Shown piece by piece: positions 8,746 through 16,744 of a DNA stretch of 44,126 bases. The number at the start of each line of letters is the position of its first letter. The first letter of the stretch is position 1. The notes under the pieces were generated by a model. The model saw only the letters and a list, made by a program, of their open reading frames with translations. It was not told where the DNA came from and searched no databases. The stretch lies in NCBI GenBank assembly GCA_902774005.1, contig CACYGK010000007.1, positions 1 to 44,126 of the forward strand, written 5' to 3'. The translations under genes and the position numbers were made by a program. The stretch comes from an uncultured Bacteroidales bacterium (GTDB lineage: Bacteria; Bacteroidota; Bacteroidia; Bacteroidales; Bacteroidaceae).

Positions 8746-10449
8746 TTATTTCAATAGTTTTGCTGCAGGGTGCTTGATGGCTTTCAGACCCTTGGCTACG
8801 CTCTGTGCGTTCAGTTGTGCTCCCTTCAGAGATGTATGGGTATGGTCGTGGTTGAAGTAAGCAGCAGCCTTCTCCTTGCCCAGTTTGTCGAGGGCATCAG
8901 CTGTTATGTTGTGTACATCGACGAATGCCACTCCGCATTCTTCGGCAATCTGCTTGTCCCATGCAGGGATGTAGTTGTCGTTACGACGTTCTATGTACTG
9001 CTTGTTGGTTTTCTCGTCAACAGGATAGAATGTACCGCGCACCTCACCCTTACCCTGGTGCCATTCGTTGCGTGGTGTAAAACTCAGGATGATTGGTGTT
9101 GCACCTTTCTCCTGTGCGTCGCGTACCATCTTTCTGATATACCATCCGAACGAGTAGATGACCTTGTATTTTCCGTTTGATTCCATGTGGTATACATGAC
9201 AGGTATCTTCAGCTGTGGCAATGACACCGCGTTCCTTCTGCTTATCTATGCCACCGATGTCGTTGTGTCCGAACTGAATAAGTACGAAGTCGCCCGGTTC
9301 GAGTGAGTTATATACCTCTTCCCAGCGTTCCTCGTCAAGATATGTACGTGTGGAGCGTCCTGCCTTTGCCTGGTTCTGGAATACACATTTCTTAGCGTCG
9401 AAGACAGTATATCCCTGTGAACCCCATCCCCACATGCCGTCGGGGTCTTTATCTGCATTTTTACCGGTGGAATCGCCACAAAGGAATACCATCGGTTTGC
9501 CCTTCTCACGTTTCTGGTCACAGCGTTTAGGATTAACTCTGTCGTTCATGAATGATTTCAGACGAACGAGTTGAGGGTCGTTTGATGCTGCAACTCCTTC
9601 TGCTGCACTGCGGGCATTCATCATAGCTCCGAATGCGGATGAGTGAATCTTGTCGAGGAAGAAATGGTAGTCTGTCTTCCACGGACCGTACTTTTCCAGT
9701 TTCTTTGCTGAGATGTCGTTCAGGTCGATAACCGGTACACACATCTCCTTACCGATGGCAAAGATTGCAGGTGTGAAGTCGGACAGTTTGCGTTGTATTG
9801 TCTTGCCGTCTGCCTCATAGGCATTGCGTGGAGTCAGTGTGAAGAGTACTGGAATACCGCCCTTGGCACGTACTTCGTTGATGAAACGGCGTGTATAACC
9901 ACCGAAAGTATAGATGGTGTCGAGTTTGTTTGTACGTTTGTTTATACGTACGATAGAGTCCTCGGCTATACTCAGTACTCCTTCCGGTTTGTATGATGCA
10001 CGTTCGCGTACCTGATTCTTTGGTTCGTTATCGTTGTGTCCCAGTTCGAGGAATACATAATCTCCCGGACGAATCGCTGCTGCGATAGGTGCCCAGAGGT
10101 CAGTATAGAAGGTACGTGGCGATGTGCCTCCGAGTGCCAGATTCTCTACTGTTATTTTGTTGTTGTCGTAGTATTCGTGAGCATAATATCCCCATCCCCA
10201 TTGTCCATTGTTGCCGTCGCCCCTGGTTCCGGTACGCATGGTGGAGTTACCCACAAGGAAAAGTACGGGATTGTTTCCTTTACGTGATGAGCCTGGTACG
10301 GGACGTGCCTGATTGGCTATCTCAATCGAGTCGGCAGTGAGGTCTCTGACACCGTTGATGTCGAGCCATATATCCCCCTGCTCGTTTTTGTTCTGTGCCG
10401 ATGCTGTGAGCGAAAGCGTCGCCAACAGTATAACTAATGATTTTTTCAT
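8746..10449 (-). CDS. Tandem CE12 rhamnogalacturonan acetylesterase (two SGNH domains)
   Basis: Predicted secreted esterase removing acetyl groups from the galacturonic acid of rhamnogalacturonan I. A signal peptide (MKKSLVILLATLSLTASAQ) is followed by two complete SGNH domains in 567 residues. Domain 1 (about 60-290) has Ser69 in VGNST, GGTSPRT, Asn139 in GHND and Asp266/His269. Domain 2 (about 318-560) has Ser327 in CGDST, AGRSTRT, Asn396 in GHND and Asp535/His538. The WGWG motifs after each nucleophile are typical of the RhgT/YesY-like group. The start overlaps the Nudix stop (ATGA). Both sites look active, so the duplication may serve two acetyl positions. Confidence 0.9.
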   Translation of the reverse strand: MKKSLVILLATLSLTASAQNKNEQGDIWLDINGVRDLTADSIEIANQARPVPGSSRKGNNPVLFLVGNSTMRTGTRGDGNNGQWGWGYYAHEYYDNNKITVENLALGGTSPRTFYTDLWAPIAAAIRPGDYVFLELGHNDNEPKNQVRERASYKPEGVLSIAEDSIVRINKRTNKLDTIYTFGGYTRRFINEVRAKGGIPVLFTLTPRNAYEADGKTIQRKLSDFTPAIFAIGKEMCVPVIDLNDISAKKLEKYGPWKTDYHFFLDKIHSSAFGAMMNARSAAEGVAASNDPQLVRLKSFMNDRVNPKRCDQKREKGKPMVFLCGDSTGKNADKDPDGMWGWGSQGYTVFDAKKCVFQNQAKAGRSTRTYLDEERWEEVYNSLEPGDFVLIQFGHNDIGGIDKQKERGVIATAEDTCHVYHMESNGKYKVIYSFGWYIRKMVRDAQEKGATPIILSFTPRNEWHQGKGEVRGTFYPVDEKTNKQYIERRNDNYIPAWDKQIAEECGVAFVDVHNITADALDKLGKEKAAAYFNHDHTHTSLKGAQLNAQSVAKGLKAIKHPAAKLLK

Positions 10450-10955
10450 AGTGATGTTATTAAGTTTATTCGTTTTATTTCGTTCTCGAAGTTAGGGGTG
10501 AACACACCCTTTCCGATGTTTTGTTTTATGTCGTCAATTGTCCAGAATCTGCCTCCGTCGAGTTCGTCTGAAGGTGTGATTTCGGATTCATATACGGTTT
10601 TGAATGCAAATATAAGTTCTTTTTCCCGTTCCGACTCAAAAATATATGATGTAATCTTCTCTGCTTTAAAATCTTTTAAGCCTAACTCTTCATTTGCCTC
10701 ACGATTAAGTGCATCTTCGATGCATTCTCCAAGGTCAACATGTCCTCCTACTGCTGTATCCCATTTCCCGGGTTGTATATCTTTCCATTCGGGACGTTTC
10801 TGCAGGTACAGTTCACCTTTGCTGTTGAATACATGCAGATGGACTACGGGGTGGAGGAGTTTCGAACCGGAGTGGCATTCTCCTCTTGTTGCAGCCCCTG
10901 TGATGTTACCGTCTTCATCGACTATCGGGAACAATTCTTCGTTGTTGTCTTTCAT
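10446..10955 (-). CDS. Nudix hydrolase
   Basis: Cytoplasmic hydrolase of a nucleoside-diphosphate-linked or similar substrate. The 169-residue product has an intact Nudix box at about residues 71-93 (G, five residues, E, seven residues, REANEELGL). The N-terminus (ELFPIVDEDGNITGAATRGECH, then a KLLHPVVHLHVFN strand) resembles the YfcD/isopentenyl isomerase-like Nudix group; the substrate cannot be read from the sequence. It starts one base after queA ends and shares an ATGA overlap with the CE12 gene, so it joins a housekeeping gene to a secreted pectin enzyme. Whether this link is functional is unknown. Confidence 0.9.
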   Translation of the reverse strand: MKDNNEELFPIVDEDGNITGAATRGECHSGSKLLHPVVHLHVFNSKGELYLQKRPEWKDIQPGKWDTAVGGHVDLGECIEDALNREANEELGLKDFKAEKITSYIFESEREKELIFAFKTVYESEITPSDELDGGRFWTIDDIKQNIGKGVFTPNFENEIKRINLITSL

Positions 10956-10956
10956 A

Positions 10957-12180
10957 TTATGGAATAAGTATTGATGAGTCGCCGTAACTCAGGAAACGGA
11001 AGTCGTGACTCAGTGCATAATCATATATTTTCCGCCAGTCACCCTTTACGAAGGCTGACACGAGAAGGAGCAGGGTGGATTGGGGTTGATGAAAATTGGT
11101 AACCATACGTTTCACGATATGGTACTGGTATCCCGGTGCAATGATGATTTGTGTGGATGAATGCAGCACTTCCATATCACGTTTCTGCATATATGAGAGC
11201 AGTGCTTTCAGCGATTCCACCACGGTGGGTTGTGCTATTGTCGTGTCGTACGGCATCCATTGCTCCACGTGCAGATCCTCATCTCCGTTCATCGCCTTTA
11301 TTCCCATGTAGTAAAGGCTTTCGAGAGTTCGTACCGAAGTCGTTCCCACAGCCACTGCCTCGCCTCCGTGAGCTATCAGTCGTTCGATGGTAGTGCGTTT
11401 TACGGCAATGTGTTCGGTATGCATATCATGATTGCCGATTTCATCGCTCTTTACGGGTTTGAAAGTACCGGCTCCTACATGCAGTGTCAGTTCCTCGCGT
11501 TCCACACCCTTCCTGTCCAGTGCCTCCAGTACTCGCTGCGTAAAGTGGAGCCCTGCCGTCGGAGCAGCTACCGACCCCTTAATCTTCGAATACACCGTTT
11601 GGTATGTTGTCTTGTCCGATTCTTCCGTCTTTCGGTTTAGATATGGCGGAATAGGCAATTCCCCGATTGCATCGAGAATTTCAGCCCATGTATAGTTGCC
11701 GTTCCATCTGAATTCCACTACGTGACTTGTGCCGTGTTCGCCCTTCCTCTCACATTCCAGACAGACACTCTCCTCGCCAATCTTTATCTCCCTCTTCAGA
11801 CTGCCTGTCTTCCACTTCTTCAGATTCCCTACGATGCAGTACCACAGCACCCGTCCCTTCGTCTGGAAGTTCGTCTGGTACTCTTCAGGCTCTGCCGGTT
11901 CCAGACAGAATACCTCTATCAGCGCCCCTTCCCTGTTCTGTCCCGCCACACTCTCCTTGCGGAAGTGCAGACGTGCCTGTATCACCTTCGTATTGTTAAA
12001 CACCATGAGCCATCCCTCGGGTATATAGTCGGGTAGGGAAGTGAACACATCTTCCGTCACCTCGCCCTTTTCATACACGAGCAGTTTGCTGCTGTCCCTC
12101 TCCTTGAGCGGATACTTGGCTATCTTCTCGTCAGGCAGCTCATAACTGTAATCCTTAATCTGTATATGTTGTGTTACCAT
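10957..12180 (-). CDS. queA: tRNA preQ1(34) S-adenosylmethionine ribosyltransferase-isomerase
   Basis: Moves the ribosyl part of AdoMet to preQ1 in tRNA during queuosine synthesis. The 407-residue product starts YSYELPDEKIAKYPLKERDSSKLL and carries the family blocks PEGWLMVFNNTKVIQARL, VAAPTAGLHFT, LHVGAGTF and TNFHQPQSTLLLLVSAF. It is about 50 residues longer than the E. coli protein, mostly in the segment around residues 85-165. The start codon lies within the repeat-coded C-terminal tail of birA, giving a 26-base overlap. The Nudix gene follows after one base. Confidence 0.95.
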   Translation of the reverse strand: MVTQHIQIKDYSYELPDEKIAKYPLKERDSSKLLVYEKGEVTEDVFTSLPDYIPEGWLMVFNNTKVIQARLHFRKESVAGQNREGALIEVFCLEPAEPEEYQTNFQTKGRVLWYCIVGNLKKWKTGSLKREIKIGEESVCLECERKGEHGTSHVVEFRWNGNYTWAEILDAIGELPIPPYLNRKTEESDKTTYQTVYSKIKGSVAAPTAGLHFTQRVLEALDRKGVEREELTLHVGAGTFKPVKSDEIGNHDMHTEHIAVKRTTIERLIAHGGEAVAVGTTSVRTLESLYYMGIKAMNGDEDLHVEQWMPYDTTIAQPTVVESLKALLSYMQKRDMEVLHSSTQIIIAPGYQYHIVKRMVTNFHQPQSTLLLLVSAFVKGDWRKIYDYALSHDFRFLSYGDSSILIP

Positions 12181-12955
12181 TGTTATCGTTAACGTTATCG
12201 TTATGGTTAAGGTTAACGTTATCGTTAATAAATCTCACCTCCTTCAATTCATATCGGCACGTATTGCCGTTCTCAAACCTTAGCAGCAGATGCCCTGTGG
12301 GTTCGATGTCCGCTATTTCCGCCATGAATTCGCCCCTTACGTCAGCATACCTGTGCATTCCCTCCCTGCGGTACAAGTGTTGTTTGTACTCCTTCCTCAG
12401 CGCCTCGCTTTCTCCTGCTCTTATTCTCTCATACAGCGCCTGAAACTCTCCCATTATATCATCGAGCAGCGCCTCCTTGTCCTCCTTCTTTCCTGTAATC
12501 TGCGCCAATGAAACCGGATTAGGCGCATCGCTCCTGAACTCCTTCTGGTTCACGTTCAGTCCTACACCGATTATGCAGTTTTCAATCTCCTTACCCCTCA
12601 GGTCACACTCTATCAGTGTTCCGCTCACCTTCCTGTCGCCTATGTAAATATCGTTCGGCCATTTGATGCTTACGTCCTCCACCAGTTTATCCAGACTCCT
12701 CCATATAGCCAAAGCCATACATTGCGAAAGGACGAACTGCTCATTTGCCTTTACGAACCTCGGATGGCACAGCAGAGAGAACGTCAGGTTCTTCCCTGCC
12801 TCCGACTCCCACCGGTTCTCTCCTTGTCCTCTGCCTCCCGTCTGTTCGTCAGTCACTACGAGGGTCATACCCTCTATCTGGTCGCCAAACGAAAGCATGT
12901 CCTTGCAGAAATTATTTGTCGAATCCACCCTCGGCAGATTTATTCTTGTCATCAT
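12155..12955 (-). CDS. birA: Biotin--[acetyl-CoA-carboxylase] ligase
   Basis: Activates biotin and attaches it to the carrier domain of biotin enzymes. The product lacks a DNA-binding domain, so it is a ligase only. Motifs are RVDSTNNF, the GGRGQGENRWES biotin loop, SIKWPNDIYIG and IIGVGLNVNQ. The ATG at 12955 (or 12952, M-M) is chosen because a -7 promoter element lies at 12982-12989 and further upstream ATGs precede it. The last 20 residues (from about NDNVNLNHNDN on) are coded by a 12-bp tandem repeat and look added to a normal C-terminus. The gene heads the leftward run. Confidence 0.92.
   Translation of the reverse strand: MMTRINLPRVDSTNNFCKDMLSFGDQIEGMTLVVTDEQTGGRGQGENRWESEAGKNLTFSLLCHPRFVKANEQFVLSQCMALAIWRSLDKLVEDVSIKWPNDIYIGDRKVSGTLIECDLRGKEIENCIIGVGLNVNQKEFRSDAPNPVSLAQITGKKEDKEALLDDIMGEFQALYERIRAGESEALRKEYKQHLYRREGMHRYADVRGEFMAEIADIEPTGHLLLRFENGNTCRYELKEVRFINDNVNLNHNDNVNDNNGNTTYTD
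12181..12226 (-). repeat. 12-bp tandem repeat coding the BirA tail and covering the queA start
   Basis: About four copies of aacgttatcgtt (one degenerate, atggttaaggtt, and one partial) end directly at the queA start codon. In the birA frame each copy gives alternating Asn codons, making an Asn-rich tail. Confidence 0.7.
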
Positions 12956-12981
12956 GATTCCTGTGTCTCTCTTTCTTGCTG

Positions 12982-12989
12982 CAAAGATA
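12982..12989 (-). promoter_or_regulatory. -7 promoter element for birA
   Basis: Reading leftward the sequence is TATCTTTG, a match to the Bacteroidetes -7 box TAnnTTTG, about 27 bases before the birA ATG at 12955. A ttg at 13004-13006 is closer than the usual 19-21 bases, so the -33 part is weak. Confidence 0.55.
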
Positions 12990-13021
12990 CGCATAATAAA
13001 AGACAAATTCTGCATGCGTTA

Positions 13022-13343
13022 GTTTCAAAGTTTCAAAGTTTCAAAGTTTCAGGCCATTTTATTTCTGTTCAGTGCCGTTTTTGTTTCTTGCGCCTGCCGT
13101 TTTTGTTTCTTGCGCCTGCCGTTTCAGTTTCTTGCGCCTGCCGTTTCAGTTTCTTGCGCCTGCCGTTTCAGTTTTTGTTCAGCACCGTTTCGTGAAATGA
13201 TGAGCGCCTTTATATAATATAATAAACTATATAGAATAAATAGTTATATCAATAAACCGTTAATCATTAAGAAGTATAATCTATTAAACACGCACGGGAG
13301 GGAAAAATGCAGGTGAAACTTTGAAACTTTGAAACTTTGAAAC
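13022..13343. repeat. Intergenic element 1: perfect 30-bp inverted repeat made of 8-bp tandem units
   Basis: Bases 13022-13051 (units of agtttcaa) and 13314-13343 (units of tgaaactt) are perfect reverse complements. The 262-base interior holds four and a half 22-bp tandem repeats (13074-13176), a 54-bp block shared with the element near 42.65 kb, and an AT-rich stretch from about 13209. The element fills the gap between the birA and ribD promoters almost exactly. No credible coding region is present: the open frames across it read only through repeats. Confidence 0.8.
13074..13176 (+). repeat. 22-bp tandem repeats (core TTTCTTGCGCCTGCC)
   Basis: Four full copies start at 13074, 13096, 13118 and 13140, with a partial fifth at 13162. 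Copies differ only in ttg or cag after the first gccgttt. There are no unique spacers, so this is a tandem repeat and not a CRISPR array. Confidence 0.85.
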
Positions 13344-13350
13344 AATTTGT

Positions 13351-13381
13351 TTTGTACATCGCCCGGTTTGCACTACATTTG
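13351..13381 (+). promoter_or_regulatory. Promoter of ribD
   Basis: TTTG at 13351-13354, a 19-base spacer and TACATTTG at 13374-13381 fit the Bacteroidetes primary sigma consensus. The start of transcription would be near 13386, only a few bases before the first ATG (13389). Confidence 0.8.
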
Positions 13382-13388
13382 CAAAGAA

Positions 13389-14300
13389 ATGATAACCTAT
13401 ATGACACCGAACGACGAATTATACATGCGACGTTGTATTCAGCTTGCCAAGAACGGCCGGCAGACTACCGAACCCAATCCGATGGTTGGGGCAGTAATCG
13501 TGCACGACGGAAGGATTATCGGCGAAGGATATCACATCCGTCCGGGCGGTCCCCATGCCGAGGTCAATGCTTTTGCCTCGGTACGGGCTGAAGACGAATA
13601 TCTGTTGCCGGAGAGTACGATATATGTGAGTCTGGAACCATGCAGTCATTGGGGTAAGACCCCACCATGTGCCGAACTGCTGATACGCAAGAAAATACGC
13701 CGTTGTGTCGTGGGGTGTCAGGACCCTTTTGCCAAAGTGCAGGGACGAGGCATACAGATGTTGCGTGATGCAGGTATTGAGGTGACGGTCGGTGTGCTTG
13801 AAGAGGAATGCCTGCAACTGAATTCCCATTTCGTCACATTTCATAGAAAAAAACGTCCCTACACTACGTTGAAGTGGGCACAATCAGCAAACGGATTTAT
13901 CGACGGAAAGATTTCCAATTATTATACCCAGGCTTTATGTCACAAACGACGTGCTGAGCATCAGGCTATCATGGTGGGTAACAGGACATGGAACATTGAC
14001 CATCCGCGTCTTGACGTACGTTGCTGGTATGGTGAGAATCCGAAAGTCTATGTAGCCCATGGGGGAGTGCCGGAAATTGTCGAACCGTCACTTCTGGTTG
14101 AGGGAGGTGCCACGTTGCACCAATATTATATAGATAATGTGTTGTGGGACGATTGTTTTGTGGAGATTGCCCCGTTTGATATTGAGGGCAAGGTGAAAGC
14201 TCCCACACTGAAGAATGCCGTGCTTGTGGAGGAAACAAAGATAGCGGAGCGGACTATCAGGCATTACCGACCGCTGTGGTCAGAATCAGAAATCAAGTGA
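13389..14300 (+). CDS. ribD: Bifunctional riboflavin biosynthesis deaminase/reductase
   Basis: Catalyses the deaminase and reductase steps after GTP cyclohydrolase II in riboflavin synthesis. The deaminase domain (about 1-150) has the zinc motifs HAEVNAF and [11 protein letters not shown]. The reductase domain follows ([18 protein letters not shown], then [12 protein letters not shown]). At about 303 residues it is short for RibD (usually 340-380), with the shortening in the reductase half. Starts at 13389 and 13401 ([12 protein letters not shown]) are both possible: the first would leave an almost leaderless mRNA. The 3' end overlaps the end of rnhB by 15 bases. Confidence 0.93.
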   Translation: MITYMTPNDELYMRRCIQLAKNGRQTTEPNPMVGAVIVHDGRIIGEGYHIRPGGPHAEVNAFASVRAEDEYLLPESTIYVSLEPCSHWGKTPPCAELLIRKKIRRCVVGCQDPFAKVQGRGIQMLRDAGIEVTVGVLEEECLQLNSHFVTFHRKKRPYTTLKWAQSANGFIDGKISNYYTQALCHKRRAEHQAIMVGNRTWNIDHPRLDVRCWYGENPKVYVAHGGVPEIVEPSLLVEGGATLHQYYIDNVLWDDCFVEIAPFDIEGKVKAPTLKNAVLVEETKIAERTIRHYRPLWSESEIK

Positions 14301-14888
14301 AAGCTGCTTAGGTGGTAACAGGGAGAACGTCATACGGTGGTATGGCGTCGTTCCGTGCTGTGCTATTCCTTCGCGGTGTTCCTTTGTCGGATAACCTGCG
14401 TTATGATCCCATCCGTAATAAGGGTATTGCTCGTGCAGTTCCTTCATGTAGTCATCACGATAGGTCTTGGCAAGAATCGAAGCTGCTGCAATAGCAAGAT
14501 ATTTGCCGTCACCCTTTACTATAGTCGTATGTGGAAGATTGTGATATTTTGTAAAACGGTTTCCGTCTATTATAAGTGCTTCGGGTCTCACTTTCAGATT
14601 GTCTATAGCCCTATGCATAGCCAGTATACTGGCACGTAGGATATTCAGTTCGTCAATTTCCTTTGCTGTCACTATTCCGAGAGCCCAACTCACGGCATCA
14701 CGTTCTATCTCATCACGCAGGGTATAGCGTTGACGAGCTGTCAGTTGTTTCGAGTCGTTCAATAATTCGTTGTGATAGTCATTGGGCAGGATGACCGCTG
14801 CGGCATAGACGCTTCCTGCAAGACATCCTCTGCCTGCTTCGTCGCATCCTGCTTCGATAAGCCCGTCGTAATAGTGAGGTAATAGCAT
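14286..14888 (-). CDS. rnhB: Ribonuclease HII
   Basis: Cleaves RNA in RNA-DNA hybrids and starts ribonucleotide excision. The 200-residue product has the family N-terminus [14 protein letters not shown] with catalytic Asp16 and Glu17, the central ALIIDGNRF aspartate and the [12 protein letters not shown] block. It lies 4 bases after xerD on the same strand and probably shares its transcript; its end overlaps ribD from the other strand. Confidence 0.95.
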   Translation of the reverse strand: MLLPHYYDGLIEAGCDEAGRGCLAGSVYAAAVILPNDYHNELLNDSKQLTARQRYTLRDEIERDAVSWALGIVTAKEIDELNILRASILAMHRAIDNLKVRPEALIIDGNRFTKYHNLPHTTIVKGDGKYLAIAAASILAKTYRDDYMKELHEQYPYYGWDHNAGYPTKEHREGIAQHGTTPYHRMTFSLLPPKQLSLDF

Positions 14889-14892
14889 CGGG

Positions 14893-15801
14893 TTAATGGT
14901 TTTTGTTTCTTGGATGATGTAGAAGTATCTCTTCGCGCAGATGAGAGGTGTCTATATGCATGTAAATCTGCGTTGTTGAAATGGACTCGTGTCCGAGCAT
15001 AGCCTGTATGGCACGCAGGTTGGCTCCGCCTTCGAGCAGACATGTTGCAAAACTGTGTCGTAGGGTATGGGGCGAAACGGTTTTCTGTATACCTGCCATT
15101 TCTACCAGGTCGCGAATGATATAGAACACCATTATGCGGGTGAGTTGCTGGCGTCGTGTAAAACTGACGAACACATAGTCTTCGTGTCCGGGTTTTATGT
15201 CGATATGACAGCGGTCGTCAAACCACAGTCTGAGTTCTTTGACGGCAACCTGACTGATGGGTACAAGTCTTTGTTTATTGCCCTTTCCTTCAACCTTTAT
15301 GAATCCTTCGTCGAGATACAGGTTCGACATTTTCAGATTACACAGTTCAGTCACTCGTAGTCCGCAACTAAACAAAGTCTCAATAATGGCCTTATTCCGG
15401 TGCCCCTCCCGCTCGCTAAGGTCGATGCACGCTTCCATTGCGTCAACTTCTTCAAGTGTGAGTACGTCGGGCAGATGTTTGGGTTTTTTAGGAAATTCCA
15501 ACAGTTCGGTAGGGTTTGCATCGATGATATCGGAGATTACGAGAAAGTGGTAGAAACTGCGCAGTCCTGACAGTATTCGTGAGAGCGAAGTGGACGAAAT
15601 ACCGATGTCGTGCATGATGGAGGCGAAGGTATGAAAGTCGCTGAGTTCGGGGTGCAGCATGTCTTTACCTTCGTCATCAAGAAAATGCAGAAACTTATCG
15701 AGGTCACGTTCGTATGCCTCGATTGTATTTTCTGAAAAATTCTTTTCTAACTTTAAATATTGATAATATCGGCGGAGTATTCGCTCATTTTCTTTGTTCA
15801 T
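14893..15801 (-). CDS. xerD: Tyrosine recombinase XerD-like
   Basis: Site-specific recombinase, most likely for resolving chromosome dimers. From the ATG at 15801 the product has 302 residues: an N-terminal SAM-like DNA-binding domain (about 8-95) and a catalytic domain with Arg149 (CGLRVTEL), a beta-hairpin lysine near 173-176, His245-x-x-Arg248, His271 and nucleophile Tyr280. Length and lack of mobile neighbours favour a housekeeping XerD over an integrase. The -7 box ends only about 5 bases before the ATG, suggesting a leaderless mRNA. The longer open frame starting at 15837 lies across the promoter and is not used here. Confidence 0.9.
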   Translation of the reverse strand: MNKENERILRRYYQYLKLEKNFSENTIEAYERDLDKFLHFLDDEGKDMLHPELSDFHTFASIMHDIGISSTSLSRILSGLRSFYHFLVISDIIDANPTELLEFPKKPKHLPDVLTLEEVDAMEACIDLSEREGHRNKAIIETLFSCGLRVTELCNLKMSNLYLDEGFIKVEGKGNKQRLVPISQVAVKELRLWFDDRCHIDIKPGHEDYVFVSFTRRQQLTRIMVFYIIRDLVEMAGIQKTVSPHTLRHSFATCLLEGGANLRAIQAMLGHESISTTQIYMHIDTSHLREEILLHHPRNKNH

Positions 15802-15823
15802 ATTGCAAAGGTACGTACATTTG
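15793..15823 (+). promoter_or_regulatory. Promoter of the DUF3108 gene
   Basis: TTTG at 15793-15796, 19 bases, TACATTTG at 15816-15823: a full consensus match, 23 bases before the ATG at 15846. It overlaps the xerD promoter on the other strand. Confidence 0.85.
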
Positions 15824-15838
15824 CATTGATTTAACAAC
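15806..15838 (-). promoter_or_regulatory. Promoter of xerD-rnhB
   Basis: Reading leftward: GTTG at 15838-15835, a 21-base spacer and TACCTTTG at 15813-15806. The expected transcription start falls at or within a base or two of the xerD ATG. Confidence 0.65.
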
Positions 15839-15845
15839 TGAAACT

Positions 15846-16658
15846 ATGAGAAATTTTCTTTTTAGCATATTGCTGCTGATGATATATCCGTGTGGGATGC
15901 TGGCTCAGTGCCCTGCTGAGAACAAGGCTTTTCAGGCAGGCGAGGAACTTGAATATACATTGTATTTCAATTGGAGTTTCATCTGGATAAAGTGTGGTTC
16001 GGCAACGTTCAAGACCCGTGCTGCATATTACCACGGACAGGATGCATACCGTTGCGACCTTCTGTTCAGGACTAATGAGAAGTTTGACAACTATTTCACA
16101 CTTCGTGACACTCTCGAGGGATATGTGACGAAAGATCTGGTACCTCTTTATTTCTATAAGGCTTCGCTCGAAGGTAAAGACCACCGTCTGGAGAAAGCCT
16201 GGTATTCCTATCCCGAGGGCAGATGTAACGTACGACTCGAATACACCAATCCTCATGGTGTGGTTTATAAGAATACGATCGAGAAAAGCGACTGTATGTA
16301 CGACATGATGAGTATGATGGCTTTTGCCCGTTCGTTCGACGGTAATAAGTATAAGAAAGGTGACCGTCTTTATTTCGACATGACATCGAGTGATGAGGTG
16401 TTCCGGCAGACGATGATTTATCGTGGAAAAGAGAATTTCAAGGCAAACGACGGAGTGACCTATCGCTGCATGGTGTTCTCGATGCTCGATTGGGAAGAGA
16501 AGAAAAAAGAGAAAGAGATACTGCGTTTCTATTTCTCCGATGACGATAACCACCTGCCGCTTCGTATCGACTTCAAACTGAAATTCGGTACTGCAAAGGC
16601 GTTCTATACAGGTGGAAAGAATCTGCGCAATCCGATGAATGCAATAGTAAAGAAATAA
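15846..16658 (+). CDS. Exported DUF3108 domain protein
   Basis: Function not known. The 270-residue product starts with a signal peptide (MRNFLFSILLLMIYPCGMLAQ) and then has the DUF3108 pattern: FQAGEELEYTLYFNW and IWIKCGSATFKT near the start, TNEKFDNYFTLRDTLEGYV, YKASLEGKDHRLEKAWYSYP and a terminal FYFSDDDNHLPLRIDFKLKFGTAKAF. The rest is predicted mostly beta, periplasmic or outer-membrane associated. The ATG follows a strong consensus promoter. It is transcribed away from xerD, without an operon partner before the idnO promoter. Confidence 0.85.
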   Translation: MRNFLFSILLLMIYPCGMLAQCPAENKAFQAGEELEYTLYFNWSFIWIKCGSATFKTRAAYYHGQDAYRCDLLFRTNEKFDNYFTLRDTLEGYVTKDLVPLYFYKASLEGKDHRLEKAWYSYPEGRCNVRLEYTNPHGVVYKNTIEKSDCMYDMMSMMAFARSFDGNKYKKGDRLYFDMTSSDEVFRQTMIYRGKENFKANDGVTYRCMVFSMLDWEEKKKEKEILRFYFSDDDNHLPLRIDFKLKFGTAKAFYTGGKNLRNPMNAIVKK

Positions 16659-16674
16659 AAAATGTCGATTTCTT

Positions 16675-16705
16675 CTTGTTCATAAACTAATTTGTTGTAC
16701 ATTTG
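16675..16705 (+). promoter_or_regulatory. Promoter of the idnO-like operon
   Basis: CTTG at 16675-16678, a 19-base spacer and TACATTTG at 16698-16705, 39 bases before the ATG at 16745. The longer open frame starting at 16703 begins inside the -7 box, which supports the later start. Confidence 0.75.
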
Positions 16706-16744
16706 CCCGTAGAAAGCAAAAAACCTATAATAAATGTAATAATT

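Noticed and set aside
13074-13176. CRISPR-like array
   Set aside because: The 22-bp units follow each other directly with no unique spacers, and no cas genes are present.
12722-13195. 157-codon open frame on + running into the 22-bp repeats
   Set aside because: It overlaps birA and its end is only repeat translation (RLPF repeats).
14893-15801. Integrase of a mobile element
   Set aside because: Length, motif spacing and coupling to rnhB fit chromosomal XerD; no attachment site or phage gene is near.
15831-16553. 240-codon open frame on - opposite the DUF3108 gene
   Set aside because: The DUF3108 reading has a promoter, signal peptide and family pattern; this one has none.
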